From Geomonas anaerohicana (GTDB lineage Bacteria; Desulfobacterota; Desulfuromonadia; Geobacterales; Geobacteraceae): a stretch of 64,000 nucleotides of DNA. The notes under the pieces are model-generated. The model did not search any database and was not told the origin of the DNA. It saw only the letters and a program-made list of their open reading frames with translations. Shown here one piece after another: positions 52,649 through 61,142 of the stretch; within the stretch, counting starts at the first letter, position 1; every line of letters starts with the position of its first letter. Position numbers and translations under genes: made by a program. The DNA lies in contig NZ_JAEMHL010000001.1 in assembly GCF_016458305.1 (NCBI RefSeq), forward strand, positions 434,001 to 498,000, in the 5' to 3' direction.

Positions 52649-53110
52649 TCAAGGGGCCGGGGCTGTTTTCCTGCGTTGGGGGCGAGTGGGTAGGTCCCGG
52701 GAGAAACGGCCCTGCAACGGCAATTCTTGCATTTCCTTGAGCAACTCCGGGTGCCTTTCGATTAGTTTTAGGAGCTTCACTACGGGAGCGGGGGGGCGGG
52801 TTTCGCCTCTTTCGTAACGTGAAAATGCCACTTTACCTACACCGAACGCTTCAGCCAATTCGGATTGCGTCAGCTTTAATTCCTTCCTTATTCGCCTGAT
52901 ATCGGAACTGACGTCCTCTTTAACTGTACGCAGCAACATGTCCTGCGCTTCCGTATAGCGGCGATAGCTTTGCTCATCCCAGACCCCCTCGTCGCAGGCG
53001 CTGCAGAACTGTCCCCGCATTCCGGTCAAGGTCATTACTTCTCCTCCGTACCGAAGGGTCTCTTCACGAACTTCTGCCACCATATCCTTGCCACACGCTG
53101 GGCACTTCAT
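52649..53110 (-). CDS. mqsA: MqsA family antitoxin
   Basis: 153 residues. N-terminal zinc domain with CPACGKD and FCSACDEGVW (CxxC...CxxC), then a helix-turn-helix (TQSELAEAFGVGKVAFSRYERG) and a Pro/Arg-rich tail. Both halves match MqsA, which binds the MqsR toxin and represses its own promoter. ATG 53110 with GAGAGG upstream; TTG 53116 adds two residues and is less likely. It lies 10 bases downstream of the mqsR remnant, the standard toxin-first order. Confidence 0.93.
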   Translation of the reverse strand: MKCPACGKDMVAEVREETLRYGGEVMTLTGMRGQFCSACDEGVWDEQSYRRYTEAQDMLLRTVKEDVSSDIRRIRKELKLTQSELAEAFGVGKVAFSRYERGETRPPAPVVKLLKLIERHPELLKEMQELPLQGRFSRDLPTRPQRRKTAPAP

Positions 53111-53120
53111 AATCAACCTC

Positions 53121-53427
53121 TCATTTCTTCTTGAATTGGATCACGGGCGGACCCTCTTCAGACCAAGTTACCTTTATATAGACGACAACACCCGTGTCGG
53201 TTGTGCAATGATAAACATCCTGCCATTGTCTCGGGTCAGCGAAGGTTGTCATGGACTTGTAGAAATTCTGCCTTCTCAAGGTACACACGACTTGCCGCAT
53301 CTCAGCTTCCGTCAGCCCGAGAGCCAGCCCGCCACGCAAGGGCGGTCACCGTGAAAGGCCGACTTTGTGGATCGGCCACCATGGCCTGGATAAGTGACAG
53401 CGGGTAATGTGGCGTGCGCTTCTCCAT
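53121..53427 (-). pseudogene. mqsR: MqsR family toxin gene disrupted by a one-base frameshift
   Basis: Reading down from ATG 53427 gives MEKRTPHYPLSLIQAMVAD, PQSRPFTVTA, the typical MqsR start. At the GGG run 53340-53342 the frame must shift by one base to continue as LRGGLALGLTEAEMRQVV, then QNFYKSMTTFADPRQWQDVYH and VVYIKVT, the typical MqsR core and end, stopping at TGA 53121. Without the shift, translation stops a few residues later (after the frame encoding WRAGSRADGS). Removing one C (minus strand) restores an intact toxin of about 101 residues. Either the toxin is inactivated or the assembly has a homopolymer error. Confidence 0.88.
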
Positions 53428-53434
53428 GCCAGAT

Positions 53435-53461
53435 GTTATACACGTGCCGCCAATTAGTCAA
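53435..53461 (-). promoter_or_regulatory. Predicted promoter of mqsRA
   Basis: On the minus strand TTGACT (53461-53456) and TATAAC (53440-53435) with a 15-base spacer. The start codon follows 7 bases after the -10 box, so a leaderless transcript is implied. The rest of the gap up to 53662 shows no gene. Confidence 0.4.
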
Positions 53462-53662
53462 ATTGATAAAAAACCTAAGTCGTCTACCTTGTTCTTCCCT
53501 CAGGCAAATCGAAAAAATACTTTCAAAAACTTGAATATATGTTTCACGCGTGCTATGGTCTCCCGCGTTAAGTTGTCAAGATCATTGTCAGTCGTAGCGA
53601 AAGCTGACGCTGCGGTGACCTCGGGGACGTGAGATGAAAAATTTTGTTATGAGGAGGAAGCA

Positions 53663-53971
53663 GTGAAGAAGATTCTTTATGCAGGTCTGTTGGCTGGTTT
53701 TGGGATCATGTCCGGTTGTGCCTCTCCTTTCCCGATGGGCGCCCTCTACACCGAATTGAAGCTTCCGGTTGCGGCTACCGCAAACGGCGGCGAGAGAAAG
53801 CACGGCACTGCCGAGTGCAAGAGCGTGCTGGGCCTCGTGGCTACCGGCGATTGCAGCATCGAGACCGCCAAGAAAAACGGTGGCATCAGCAAGGTTTCCA
53901 CCGTGGACTGGGAAGGCAAAAACGTCCTCGGTATCTTCGGTGAGTACAAGCTGCACGTCTACGGCGAATAA
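53663..53971 (+). CDS. Small TRL-like lipoprotein
   Basis: 102 residues. Lipoprotein signal with lipobox MSGC (Cys 19), then a conserved short domain: GALYTELKLPVAAT, GTAECKSVLGLVATGDCSIETAKKNGGI in outline, and VDWEGKNVLGIFGEYKLHVYGE. The last part matches TRL-like proteins (related to chlamydial TRL), which are predicted outer-membrane lipoproteins of unknown function. GTG start at 53663 with GGAGGA upstream. Monocistronic with a terminator. Confidence 0.85.
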   Translation: MKKILYAGLLAGFGIMSGCASPFPMGALYTELKLPVAATANGGERKHGTAECKSVLGLVATGDCSIETAKKNGGISKVSTVDWEGKNVLGIFGEYKLHVYGE

Positions 53972-53994
53972 GCAGACAAAACATGAAAAAAACG

Positions 53995-54029
53995 AAGCCG
54001 GGCTCCCCAAGGGATGCCCGGCTTTTTTT
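53995..54029. terminator. Rho-independent terminator
   Basis: AGCCGGGC (53996-54003) pairs with GCCCGGCT (54015-54022), followed by TTTTTTG; the A-run upstream lets it also serve the convergent dehydrogenase gene. Confidence 0.88.
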
Positions 54030-54032
54030 GTG

Positions 54033-54980
54033 TCAGACCACCAGGTTGCGCGGGTGGCCGAGAACGAAACCTTCCACGTTCCCGATCACCTGCTCGGCCA
54101 GGGTGGCCAGGGAACGGTCGCTGATCCAGGCCACGTGCGGCGTGACGATCAGGTTGGGCTGTTTCAGGTCCAGCAGGGGAGAACCGTCACGTGGCGGCTC
54201 CTGGGTCAGGACGTCGAGCCCGGCACCGGCGATTACGCCTTCCTCCAATGCCTTGGCCAGCGCCGCTTCGTCCAGCAGCCCGCCCCGGCCGCAATTGACC
54301 AGGATCGCGTGGCGCGGCATCGATTTAAGCTCCGCCTCCCCAATCATGCCGCGGCTCTCCTCGGTAAGGGGGCAGAGCAGCACCAGTACGTCGCTCTGGG
54401 CCAGAACCTCCTCGAACGGCGTCCGGTCGGCGCGCACTTCCACCGCTCCCTTTCTTTCCGCGTAGAGCACCTCCATGCCGAAGGCCTCTCCCAGCGCTGC
54501 CACCGCGCTCCCCAGCGCGCCTACCCCGATGATGCCGAGCTTGGCCCCGGAAAGCGACCGCGGCATCGGCTCCACCTGAACCAGGTATCCTTCCGAACGC
54601 TGCCAGGCGCCCCCCTGGACCACGTCATGGTAGGCAAGCAGGTTGCGCCGCAGGGCAAGGATCAGGGAGAAGACGTGTTCCGGGACGCTCACCGACCAGT
54701 TGCGCACGTTGGTCACCGCGATTCCCTGGTGGCGGCAGACGTCAACATCGACGTGGTCCACCCCGGTGGCGGCGACGGCGATCAGGCGCAGATTCGGCAA
54801 TTCCGCCAGGTGCTCGGCGGTGATGGCGACCTGGTCCGTGATGGCGATGGTCGCATCGGCAAGACGCTCCACCACCTCATCGGCTCGCGTGTCCGTGTAT
54901 TCCTGCCACTGGTGCGGGAAGCACGGGGTGCGCAGCGGCACCGAGATGCCGCCGCGATCCAGAAAGACGATCCTCTCCAT
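54033..54980 (-). CDS. D-isomer-specific 2-hydroxyacid dehydrogenase
   Basis: 315 residues, NAD(P)-dependent interconversion of a 2-oxo acid and a D-2-hydroxy acid (glycerate/hydroxypyruvate-like family). Substrate domain at both ends; the Rossmann core has GIIGVGALGSAV (about 145-156). Catalytic residues lie in VNCGRGGLLDE (Arg), the Glu of LDVLTQEPP, and His in VTPHVAW. Start ATG 54980 overlaps the stop of the upstream gene by one base (TGATG). Last gene of the minus-strand cluster. The context suggests it reduces a 2-oxo acid derived from an amino acid, regenerating NAD+; this is inference. Confidence 0.92.
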   Translation of the reverse strand: MERIVFLDRGGISVPLRTPCFPHQWQEYTDTRADEVVERLADATIAITDQVAITAEHLAELPNLRLIAVAATGVDHVDVDVCRHQGIAVTNVRNWSVSVPEHVFSLILALRRNLLAYHDVVQGGAWQRSEGYLVQVEPMPRSLSGAKLGIIGVGALGSAVAALGEAFGMEVLYAERKGAVEVRADRTPFEEVLAQSDVLVLLCPLTEESRGMIGEAELKSMPRHAILVNCGRGGLLDEAALAKALEEGVIAGAGLDVLTQEPPRDGSPLLDLKQPNLIVTPHVAWISDRSLATLAEQVIGNVEGFVLGHPRNLVV

Positions 54981-55777
54981 CAATGCGACATGAGGACCGG
55001 GATGGTCATGTGGTTTAGCACGTGTTTGGCGACGTCGCCCAGCACGTAGTTGCCGAAGTGCAGATCGGCGTAGGCGCCCATCACGAGGAGATCGCTCCCC
55101 TCGTCCGAGATGCGGTTCAGGAGCACGTCGCCCACATGCAGTTCGGTGATGAGGCTGGTTTCGACCTCTGCCTTGACGCCGTGCGCGGCGAGATAGCGGC
55201 GCAGGCTCTCCAGGTCCGCCTCTTCTCCCTGGCTCGGGTTGACTTCGAAGATGTGGGTGGACGCAGCGGCCTTCAGGAAGGGAACGGCGTCGGTGAGTGC
55301 ACGGGACGACTCACGCCCCGATTTCCAGGCCACCAGGACCTTGTCGCCAACGCTGCTGTACTTGCCGGTGTAAGGGACGATCAGGACCGGCTTGCCGGAA
55401 CCGAAGACCACCTTCTCCGGGAGGAAATCGGTGGCGCGGCGCTCGGAGGAACCGTGCTCGCTCTGCCCCACGACGACGAGGTCGGCGAAGGTGGCGTAGT
55501 GGTTGATCGCTTCGACCACACCCCCCAGCACCTTGGCGTCGACAGTGACCCATTCGCCCTTCACGTCGGCGGCAGCGATCTTCTCGCTGAAGAGACGCGC
55601 CAGTTCTTCGGTGGTGTCCTGGTCGTGGTCCCGGCGCAGCGGGAGCAGGTGGTGCGGCTGTACCTTGAGCCCGATTAACCCCGCGCGGTGCCGCTTGGCG
55701 AGGTTGAGGGCGAGGTCGAGCCGGTCGGCGGAATGGTCGGGATCATCCATGAACACAAGAATCTGTTTCAGCTCCAT
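54980..55777 (-). CDS. Universal stress protein, tandem UspA domains
   Basis: 265 residues made of two UspA-like halves: first about 1-145 (MELKQILVFMDDPDHSADRL, ADLVVVGQSEHGSSERRA), second about 150-265 (KVLVAWKSGRESSRALTDAV, DLLVMGAYADLHFGNYVLGD). The G-x2-G-x9-G(S/T) ATP motif is only loosely conserved (GAYADLHFGNYVLGD). Start ATG 55777 with AAGGAGG upstream; it overlaps the stop of the dehydrogenase gene by one base and is itself overlapped by the next gene. Inside a catabolic operon it may signal energy state or stabilise the large dehydrogenase; role unknown. Confidence 0.92.
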   Translation of the reverse strand: MELKQILVFMDDPDHSADRLDLALNLAKRHRAGLIGLKVQPHHLLPLRRDHDQDTTEELARLFSEKIAAADVKGEWVTVDAKVLGGVVEAINHYATFADLVVVGQSEHGSSERRATDFLPEKVVFGSGKPVLIVPYTGKYSSVGDKVLVAWKSGRESSRALTDAVPFLKAAASTHIFEVNPSQGEEADLESLRRYLAAHGVKAEVETSLITELHVGDVLLNRISDEGSDLLVMGAYADLHFGNYVLGDVAKHVLNHMTIPVLMSH

Positions 55778-58700
55778 CAGGTTGCGCCTCCTTGATAAGT
55801 GAGCGTGACGTGCTCGGTCGCTGGTGCTGCGGATGTGGTCGGTAAAGTCCTGTCCAAGGCGGCGAAATTGCGCAGCAGGTGCCCCTTGATCATCTCCTTG
55901 AAGTCCGCCTCCTGGTCGCCGCGGTAGACCAGCGACGAGGCGATCTCGGCGGCAAGGATGGCGTAACGGCACTTGGCGGGCAGGCGGTCCAGCCGGGTGC
56001 GGTACTCGGGCTCGCGCAGCATGGCGGGGAGGTGCGCCAAAATAGCCTGCCGGAATACCTGCTCGTCGCACAACTCCGGGTTTCTCTGGAAGAAGGAGAA
56101 GAGCCGCGCGTAGTGCCCGTTGATCTCGTGGCTGATCGCCTCGGAAATCTCGGTGTAGGTGAAGCTGCTCCCGGCCTCGCGGTGGCGCCGGAAGATGAGC
56201 TGCGCCTCGTCGCGGGCCCGCTGCTCAAGGATCTGCAGCACATCGCCGACGTAGCGTTCCTTGTGCTGCAGGAACTCCTCCTCGGAGAGCATCAGGTTGG
56301 CAATGATCTCGTAGGAGGATGAGATGACGCCGCACTTGTTGGCCGAGGCGTCGCGCATGATGACGATGCCGCGGCGCTGCATCTGGGTCCTCGCCTCCGG
56401 CGTGATGAAGGAGTTGGCCCCCTCGACGATGGCGCGGGTGGTGGGTGTGCCGTCCTCGCGGAAAAAGCGCGCCCAGTTCTCGGCGTCGATGGTCTCCGGG
56501 CGCCCGCCGGCCGGGATGAAGAGGTCGGTGGGGACGGAGAAGAGGAGGTTGCCGAACTCGCGGTGGAACTGGTCCGTGGTGACCCACTGCTCCTCGACGC
56601 CCAGGCCCGTGCTCACTGCCCGCTTGAACAGTTCGCGCAGGCCGTCGGTGCGGCGCTGGTTGCGGTACAGGATGAAGCCGCCCGGGTGCAGACGTTTGGG
56701 GTCGAAGGCATCGAGGTCTTGCTTCAGGACGATGCGGGCCAGTTCCTCATGGTCCATACCTTCCGGGTCGAAGATGGCGCCACTGCCGTCCAGGATCAGC
56801 TTGATGCAGGCCTGCGGGGAGCGCTCCAGCATGATGCGCAGGGCGTTGCCGGCCACGTCGCCGCTGGGGCCGCCGGTCAGTTTCACGCTGAAGCGGTCGC
56901 GCCGGATGTCGATCCCCAGCTCGCGCATGGTGGTCTCGGCGAACTGCATCACGCCGGTGGAGGTGACGCCGTACTCTTTATGGTTGATGCCGACCCGCTT
57001 GCTGGATATGAGGCCGATGCCGAGCAGGTAGCCCCGTTTCAGCGACTGGCGCGCGATCATCTCGATCATCACGTCGTGCATGTTCTCGTCGGGGCCGATT
57101 TCGATCGGTTCGTCCTCGCCGTAGTAGTCCACGACACGCGGGTCGCGGGCCCGGCCGCCGTCGGTGACGAAGATGTCCAGGAAGGCGTTGATGAAGCCGA
57201 ACTGCAGCTTGTACAGGCGCTGCGTGGAGAGGTCGTGTGCCTCGAGGCGGGCGGCGTCGAGCACCACCACCATCTTCGAGCCGCCCTCGTAGATGTCCTT
57301 GTTCTTCAGGTGCTGGGTGTGCGCCAGCACGTAGACCTCGCGGAACAGGGTGCTCGCCGAGGTGACGTAGTCGTCGCGATTCTTGGTGATGATGGTGCGC
57401 CAGCCGCCGCGGGCGATGTCGGAGAAGCCGATGTGGTAGCCACAGCCGTAGCGTCCGAAGAAGAAGGTGATGCGGAACGGCAGCTCCGGCGGCAGGTCCG
57501 CGGTGAACTCGGGCGCCAGTTCGGCAAGGTAGGCCGGGTCGAGCCGGAAGGCCAGCGCATGCTTCTCACGCACGTAGAAGTTGGTCTTCAGCGTGTTGCG
57601 GATGAAGGCAATGGCGCAGCGGAAGATGGAGCGGCGCAGGTCGTCGATGTAGCGGTGCCCGGTGTTGTACGACTCGACGAAGCGGACCGTCTCTTCCAGG
57701 GTCTTCTTGTAGAACTCCTCGCGCAGGGATAACCCCGGCTGGAAACGGGTCCTAAACAGCTTGGCGAGCTGCAGGGCGATGTCCGGGTGGGAGTGGAACG
57801 CGAGCCGCACCTCTTCGTGGCTAAAGGGGTCGGGGTGGTGATGGGCCAGGTTGGTGTGGCAGAAGGCGATGAAGGCGTTCACCAGGCTCGCCTCTTCCCC
57901 GGTCATCACCTGGGTGGTTACGAACCTGCGGTAGGTCGTCGAGGCGGTGGAGAGGATCTGGGTGTTGTAGAGCTCCATCTGCAGCCGGTCGAAGAGTTCG
58001 CTCCCCTTGGAAAGAAGTGCTTCGCCGCCGCGCTTTCTGACGTAGAAGGTGCCCAGGAAGTAGGGATGCACGCCGTTGGAGATGGTCAGGCAGTAGGCGC
58101 GCTGCACCCCGAAGTCGAGCCGGTTGAAAACCTCCATGGTCTGCAGCAGGAAGTCGTTCTGGGGCGGGTTGCCGACCGCGAAGAGGACGCGGGTTTCGGC
58201 ATCGGGGCCGGAGTCCTCGGTTTGCTCGACGTCGAGGAAGATCCCCCCCTGGCGGTTACCCTCCTGGAAGACCCAGAGGAGCTGGGCCACCCGGTTCGGG
58301 GGGGAGATGCGCACGTACTGTTCATTGTTGAGCCACAAGAGTCGCAGAAGCGGATCGAGCTGGTTCATGTCGAACAGCGAATAGCGGCTTTGCAGCGCCT
58401 GGACGATCCCCTCTTTTATGGCGGGGGGGATCGCCGGCGCCGGCGCGTTGGCGATCTCGCCATGCTCCTTACGGTCGAAGTCGAAGCGCTGCACCTCGAG
58501 CCCCTGCTCCAAGCCCGGTACGAGGCCGCGCGAGTGGGTGAACTCGGCGTAGGAGATGTCGCGCTCCTGCAGCGTGCGCAGGGTGTCGTACAGCGAGCCG
58601 GGCTGGTTCAGACGGGCGAGGATCAGCGTCTTCGCACGGTCCGCCACGGTGAGCTTCTGGTTGTGGGCCAATGTTCTCAGCCCCACCGCCAGCGCGTGCA

Positions 58701-58845
58701 CCGCCTCGGCTTCCTCCTGCATGGTGATGAAGAAGTAGGAGTCCATCTGGCCCTGGAGCCAGGCAAGGTTGTCCCTGGTGCACCCCTCGTTGGCCCCGAT
58801 CAGGCGGTCAACAGCGGCGAGCACATTCCCCTCGGCGGCGCACAT
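55777..58845 (-). CDS. NAD-specific glutamate dehydrogenase, large (about 115 kDa) class
   Basis: Oxidatively deaminates glutamate to 2-oxoglutarate and ammonia with NAD+. 1022 residues, far longer than the 450-aa common GDH; fits the L-GDH class by size. The catalytic core (about 480-880) contains FFGRYGCGYHIGFSDIARGG, PFRITFF and the nucleotide-domain segment KLTGGPSGDVAGNALRIML. The N-terminal 450 residues are regulatory and C-terminal helices follow. Start ATG 58845 with GGGGGAG upstream, one base past the stop of the oxidoreductase gene; an earlier ATG would overlap that gene by about 85 bases. Within this cluster it would recycle the glutamate formed by transamination. Confidence 0.92.
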   Translation of the reverse strand: MCAAEGNVLAAVDRLIGANEGCTRDNLAWLQGQMDSYFFITMQEEAEAVHALAVGLRTLAHNQKLTVADRAKTLILARLNQPGSLYDTLRTLQERDISYAEFTHSRGLVPGLEQGLEVQRFDFDRKEHGEIANAPAPAIPPAIKEGIVQALQSRYSLFDMNQLDPLLRLLWLNNEQYVRISPPNRVAQLLWVFQEGNRQGGIFLDVEQTEDSGPDAETRVLFAVGNPPQNDFLLQTMEVFNRLDFGVQRAYCLTISNGVHPYFLGTFYVRKRGGEALLSKGSELFDRLQMELYNTQILSTASTTYRRFVTTQVMTGEEASLVNAFIAFCHTNLAHHHPDPFSHEEVRLAFHSHPDIALQLAKLFRTRFQPGLSLREEFYKKTLEETVRFVESYNTGHRYIDDLRRSIFRCAIAFIRNTLKTNFYVREKHALAFRLDPAYLAELAPEFTADLPPELPFRITFFFGRYGCGYHIGFSDIARGGWRTIITKNRDDYVTSASTLFREVYVLAHTQHLKNKDIYEGGSKMVVVLDAARLEAHDLSTQRLYKLQFGFINAFLDIFVTDGGRARDPRVVDYYGEDEPIEIGPDENMHDVMIEMIARQSLKRGYLLGIGLISSKRVGINHKEYGVTSTGVMQFAETTMRELGIDIRRDRFSVKLTGGPSGDVAGNALRIMLERSPQACIKLILDGSGAIFDPEGMDHEELARIVLKQDLDAFDPKRLHPGGFILYRNQRRTDGLRELFKRAVSTGLGVEEQWVTTDQFHREFGNLLFSVPTDLFIPAGGRPETIDAENWARFFREDGTPTTRAIVEGANSFITPEARTQMQRRGIVIMRDASANKCGVISSSYEIIANLMLSEEEFLQHKERYVGDVLQILEQRARDEAQLIFRRHREAGSSFTYTEISEAISHEINGHYARLFSFFQRNPELCDEQVFRQAILAHLPAMLREPEYRTRLDRLPAKCRYAILAAEIASSLVYRGDQEADFKEMIKGHLLRNFAALDRTLPTTSAAPATEHVTLTYQGGAT

Positions 58846-58846
58846 G

Positions 58847-60688
58847 TCACTCCCCCTGGACCGGCAGCAGTCCTTCCATTTCCGGTTTGAAAATACTCCA
58901 GACGCGCTGGCGCAGCTCACCCAGGAATTCATTCGTGATGAATTTCGGCAGCGTGACCTTGGGGTTCGGGTCGTTCATGACCTGCGAGGGGAGGGTGTAC
59001 TCCTTCTCCTCGTGGAACCCCTGGCGCAGCTCCAGTGCCAGGCCGCGCAGGTAGGCCCGCCGCACGGCGGCGAGGATGTCGGCGGAGGCAATCTCCAGTC
59101 CCGCGGCCTCTTTCAGTGCCCGCACGATAATGTTGTGCCCGATGCCGACCCCGACGAACTTGCACAGGCCGATCATGTCGTAGCCGACCTGGAAGAGCCC
59201 GGCGGTGGTGATAGCCTGGGTCCACTCATCAAGGGAGTGTTTTCCTTCCTTGGCGAGCATCATGTGGGTTCCCATGGACATGTGGCCGCCGGCGATGGCG
59301 AACATGTAGCCGGGATTGGTGTCCGGGAGGTAGGCTGGGAGTTCCAGGCCCTTCACGTGCATAGCGTAGGCTGTCTCGCCGGTCTCTTCGGAGAGGCGCT
59401 TCACGCCGCGGGCGATGCCGGGGAGGGTGCCGCGGCCTGCCCCTTCGATCAGTTCCGCGATCTTCTCGTAGTCTCCGAAGGTGGCGCCGTTGAAGAGCGG
59501 CTTGTCCGGGTGACGCTCGTTGTAGTCGAGCACGTAGGAAATGGTGGTCCCGAGCGAAATGGCGTCCATGCCCAGGAGGTCGCAGCGGTGGATCAGGTCG
59601 CAGACCTTGGCAGGCTCGTGTACGCCCAGGTTGGAGCCGAACAGGATGAGCGGCTCGAAGTCGAACTTGGCCGCCAGCTTGCCGCGGCTGCCGTCCTCGT
59701 TCTTGTAGAAGAGGTTGTTGTGGCAGCGGATGCCGCAGCGGTGGCAGGCCTCGGTGGCGATGTCGAATTCCTTCTCAACCTCGTCACGGAACAGCCGCTC
59801 CACGTCGTCGTTGCCCTTGGGGCGGAAGTTGTTGAGCGGGACCGCGTGGAAGACCTGGAGCACCTCGATGTTGGCCCAGGTCCCGCCGCCGCCACCCTGG
59901 CTCGCCGGCTGAAAGCGGGCGCTGCCGCCGCTTTTGAGGATGTCGCGGTTCACGTCGCGGATTTCCGGGGTGATCTTCTGCAGCTTGTCTGAGCTGAGCG
60001 CCACCACGGCCAAGAGGTTCTTGTACCCCAAAAGGCTCCCCATGCCGCCGCGGCCGGCGAAGCGGCTCTTGGGCTCGCCCGACTTCAGCTCGTTGTCGGT
60101 GCTCATTACCACGGCGCCCATGTAGTTGTTCTGCCAGTTCTCGCCGGCGGGTCCGATGGCGGCGAAGTGGGCCTCCGGGTACTCCTGGTACAGCGCCATG
60201 ATCTTGGCGTGGCCGGTGAGCCCGACCAGGTGGTCGGCCGGCTTCAGCTCGACCTCGGGGCCGTTGGCCCCTTCCTTCAACAGGGCGTAGACCGGCTTGT
60301 CGGAGCGGTTCTCGAAGATCACCTCGTCCAGCCCGGTCCACTTGAACTTGTTGCCGAAGTTGCCGCTGCCGGTGGACCACATGGCGCCGGGGCGTCCCGT
60401 GCCGGACTGCTTTAACGGGCTGTAGCCGGAGAAGTAGCTGCGCATGCCGGTCATGATGCTGGTGCCGGTCAAGAGGCCGGTGTTGAGGATCACCGGGTTC
60501 TCCGGGCAGTAGGCCTCGGCGATGTCGCGCTCGGCGAGGATCTGGAAGCTCCTGCCGAAGCCGCCCAGCACGTCTTCCAGGTTTTTGCAGGGGACTTGGG
60601 CGAAGGTGGTTGTGCCGCTGGCAAGGTCGACGGTGCAGCGTTTATAGATGACGCTTTCCGGATTGTTGCTGATGGTTTTTTCGCTCAT
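58847..60688 (-). CDS. aor: Aldehyde:ferredoxin oxidoreductase (tungsten/molybdenum pterin enzyme)
   Basis: 613 residues. Oxidises aldehydes to carboxylic acids with ferredoxin, or the reverse at low potential. The N-terminal domain binds the bis-pyranopterin (GRGGMGSLLGYKNLLAVV). The [4Fe-4S] cysteines are in CHRCGIRC (about 287-294) with a fourth in GLCKFVG (about 510). Length and motifs match the AOR family. Start ATG 60688 with GGAG upstream. A MoaD-like sulfur carrier gene precedes it, consistent with pterin cofactor supply, and the amino-acid transporter and glutamate dehydrogenase genes point to amino-acid-derived aldehydes as substrates (inference). Confidence 0.94.
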   Translation of the reverse strand: MSEKTISNNPESVIYKRCTVDLASGTTTFAQVPCKNLEDVLGGFGRSFQILAERDIAEAYCPENPVILNTGLLTGTSIMTGMRSYFSGYSPLKQSGTGRPGAMWSTGSGNFGNKFKWTGLDEVIFENRSDKPVYALLKEGANGPEVELKPADHLVGLTGHAKIMALYQEYPEAHFAAIGPAGENWQNNYMGAVVMSTDNELKSGEPKSRFAGRGGMGSLLGYKNLLAVVALSSDKLQKITPEIRDVNRDILKSGGSARFQPASQGGGGGTWANIEVLQVFHAVPLNNFRPKGNDDVERLFRDEVEKEFDIATEACHRCGIRCHNNLFYKNEDGSRGKLAAKFDFEPLILFGSNLGVHEPAKVCDLIHRCDLLGMDAISLGTTISYVLDYNERHPDKPLFNGATFGDYEKIAELIEGAGRGTLPGIARGVKRLSEETGETAYAMHVKGLELPAYLPDTNPGYMFAIAGGHMSMGTHMMLAKEGKHSLDEWTQAITTAGLFQVGYDMIGLCKFVGVGIGHNIIVRALKEAAGLEIASADILAAVRRAYLRGLALELRQGFHEEKEYTLPSQVMNDPNPKVTLPKFITNEFLGELRQRVWSIFKPEMEGLLPVQGE

Positions 60689-60722
60689 ATCGTAGCTCCG
60701 CAAAAATATAGTTGATGGACTG

Positions 60723-60812
60723 TAGGGGACTGGCTCCGACAGGTGCCTGTCCCCCTGGTCTTAAGGTGGTGATCGAAAGTCCCCCTTGTCAAAGGGGGAT
60801 CTAGGGGGATTT
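60723..60812. repeat. Family B (60723-60757) and family A (60780-60812) repeats inside the operon
   Basis: GGGGACTGGCTCCGACAGGT with GCCTGTCCCC, then CCCCCTTGTCAAAGGGGGAT with CTAGGGGGATTT. Both lie between moaD and aor, genes that otherwise look co-transcribed, so they would be in the mRNA. Confidence 0.8.
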
Positions 60813-60816
60813 GCTA

Positions 60817-61041
60817 CTACCCTCCGCCCATGCGCGGCAGGAAGGAAACGACGTCCCCCTCCGCTACCGTCTCGTCCCATCCCGCGTGCAGGCCGTTGAC
60901 GAGCACCGTGCCCACGTCCTGCCTGGCGAGTCCCAGCTGCTCCACGATCGACGCGATCTTTTGGTCCGGGGTGATCTCCCAGTCCGCTTCGTCGAACTTC
61001 TGCCTGCGCAGGGACGCGTAGAGTTTTACCTTGATCTGCAT
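60817..61041 (-). CDS. moaD: MoaD/ThiS family sulfur carrier protein
   Basis: 74 residues, beta-grasp fold, ending in the required Gly-Gly (FLPRMGGG). MQIKVKLYASLRRQKFDEAD and VLVNGLHAGWDETVAEGDVVSFLP match MoaD-type carriers. After adenylation and sulfuration by a MoeB-like enzyme it donates the dithiolene sulfur of molybdopterin/tungstopterin. GGGAGG precedes ATG 61041. Its place just before aor suggests a dedicated carrier for the tungsten cofactor, as seen with other AOR genes. Confidence 0.88.
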   Translation of the reverse strand: MQIKVKLYASLRRQKFDEADWEITPDQKIASIVEQLGLARQDVGTVLVNGLHAGWDETVAEGDVVSFLPRMGGG

Positions 61042-61142
61042 GTGAAACCTCCCGTCATGACAACGGAAAAAGGATCCCTCCGGCCCCGGGGCGACCTGGG
61101 GCGGAGGGAGGGTGTGAAAGGAGCGGTGCTACAGGTTGCTGC

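Noticed and set aside
53414-53632. 72-codon open frame before the small lipoprotein gene
   Set aside because: Starts inside the mqsR remnant in antisense, crosses its promoter and encodes no recognisable domain.
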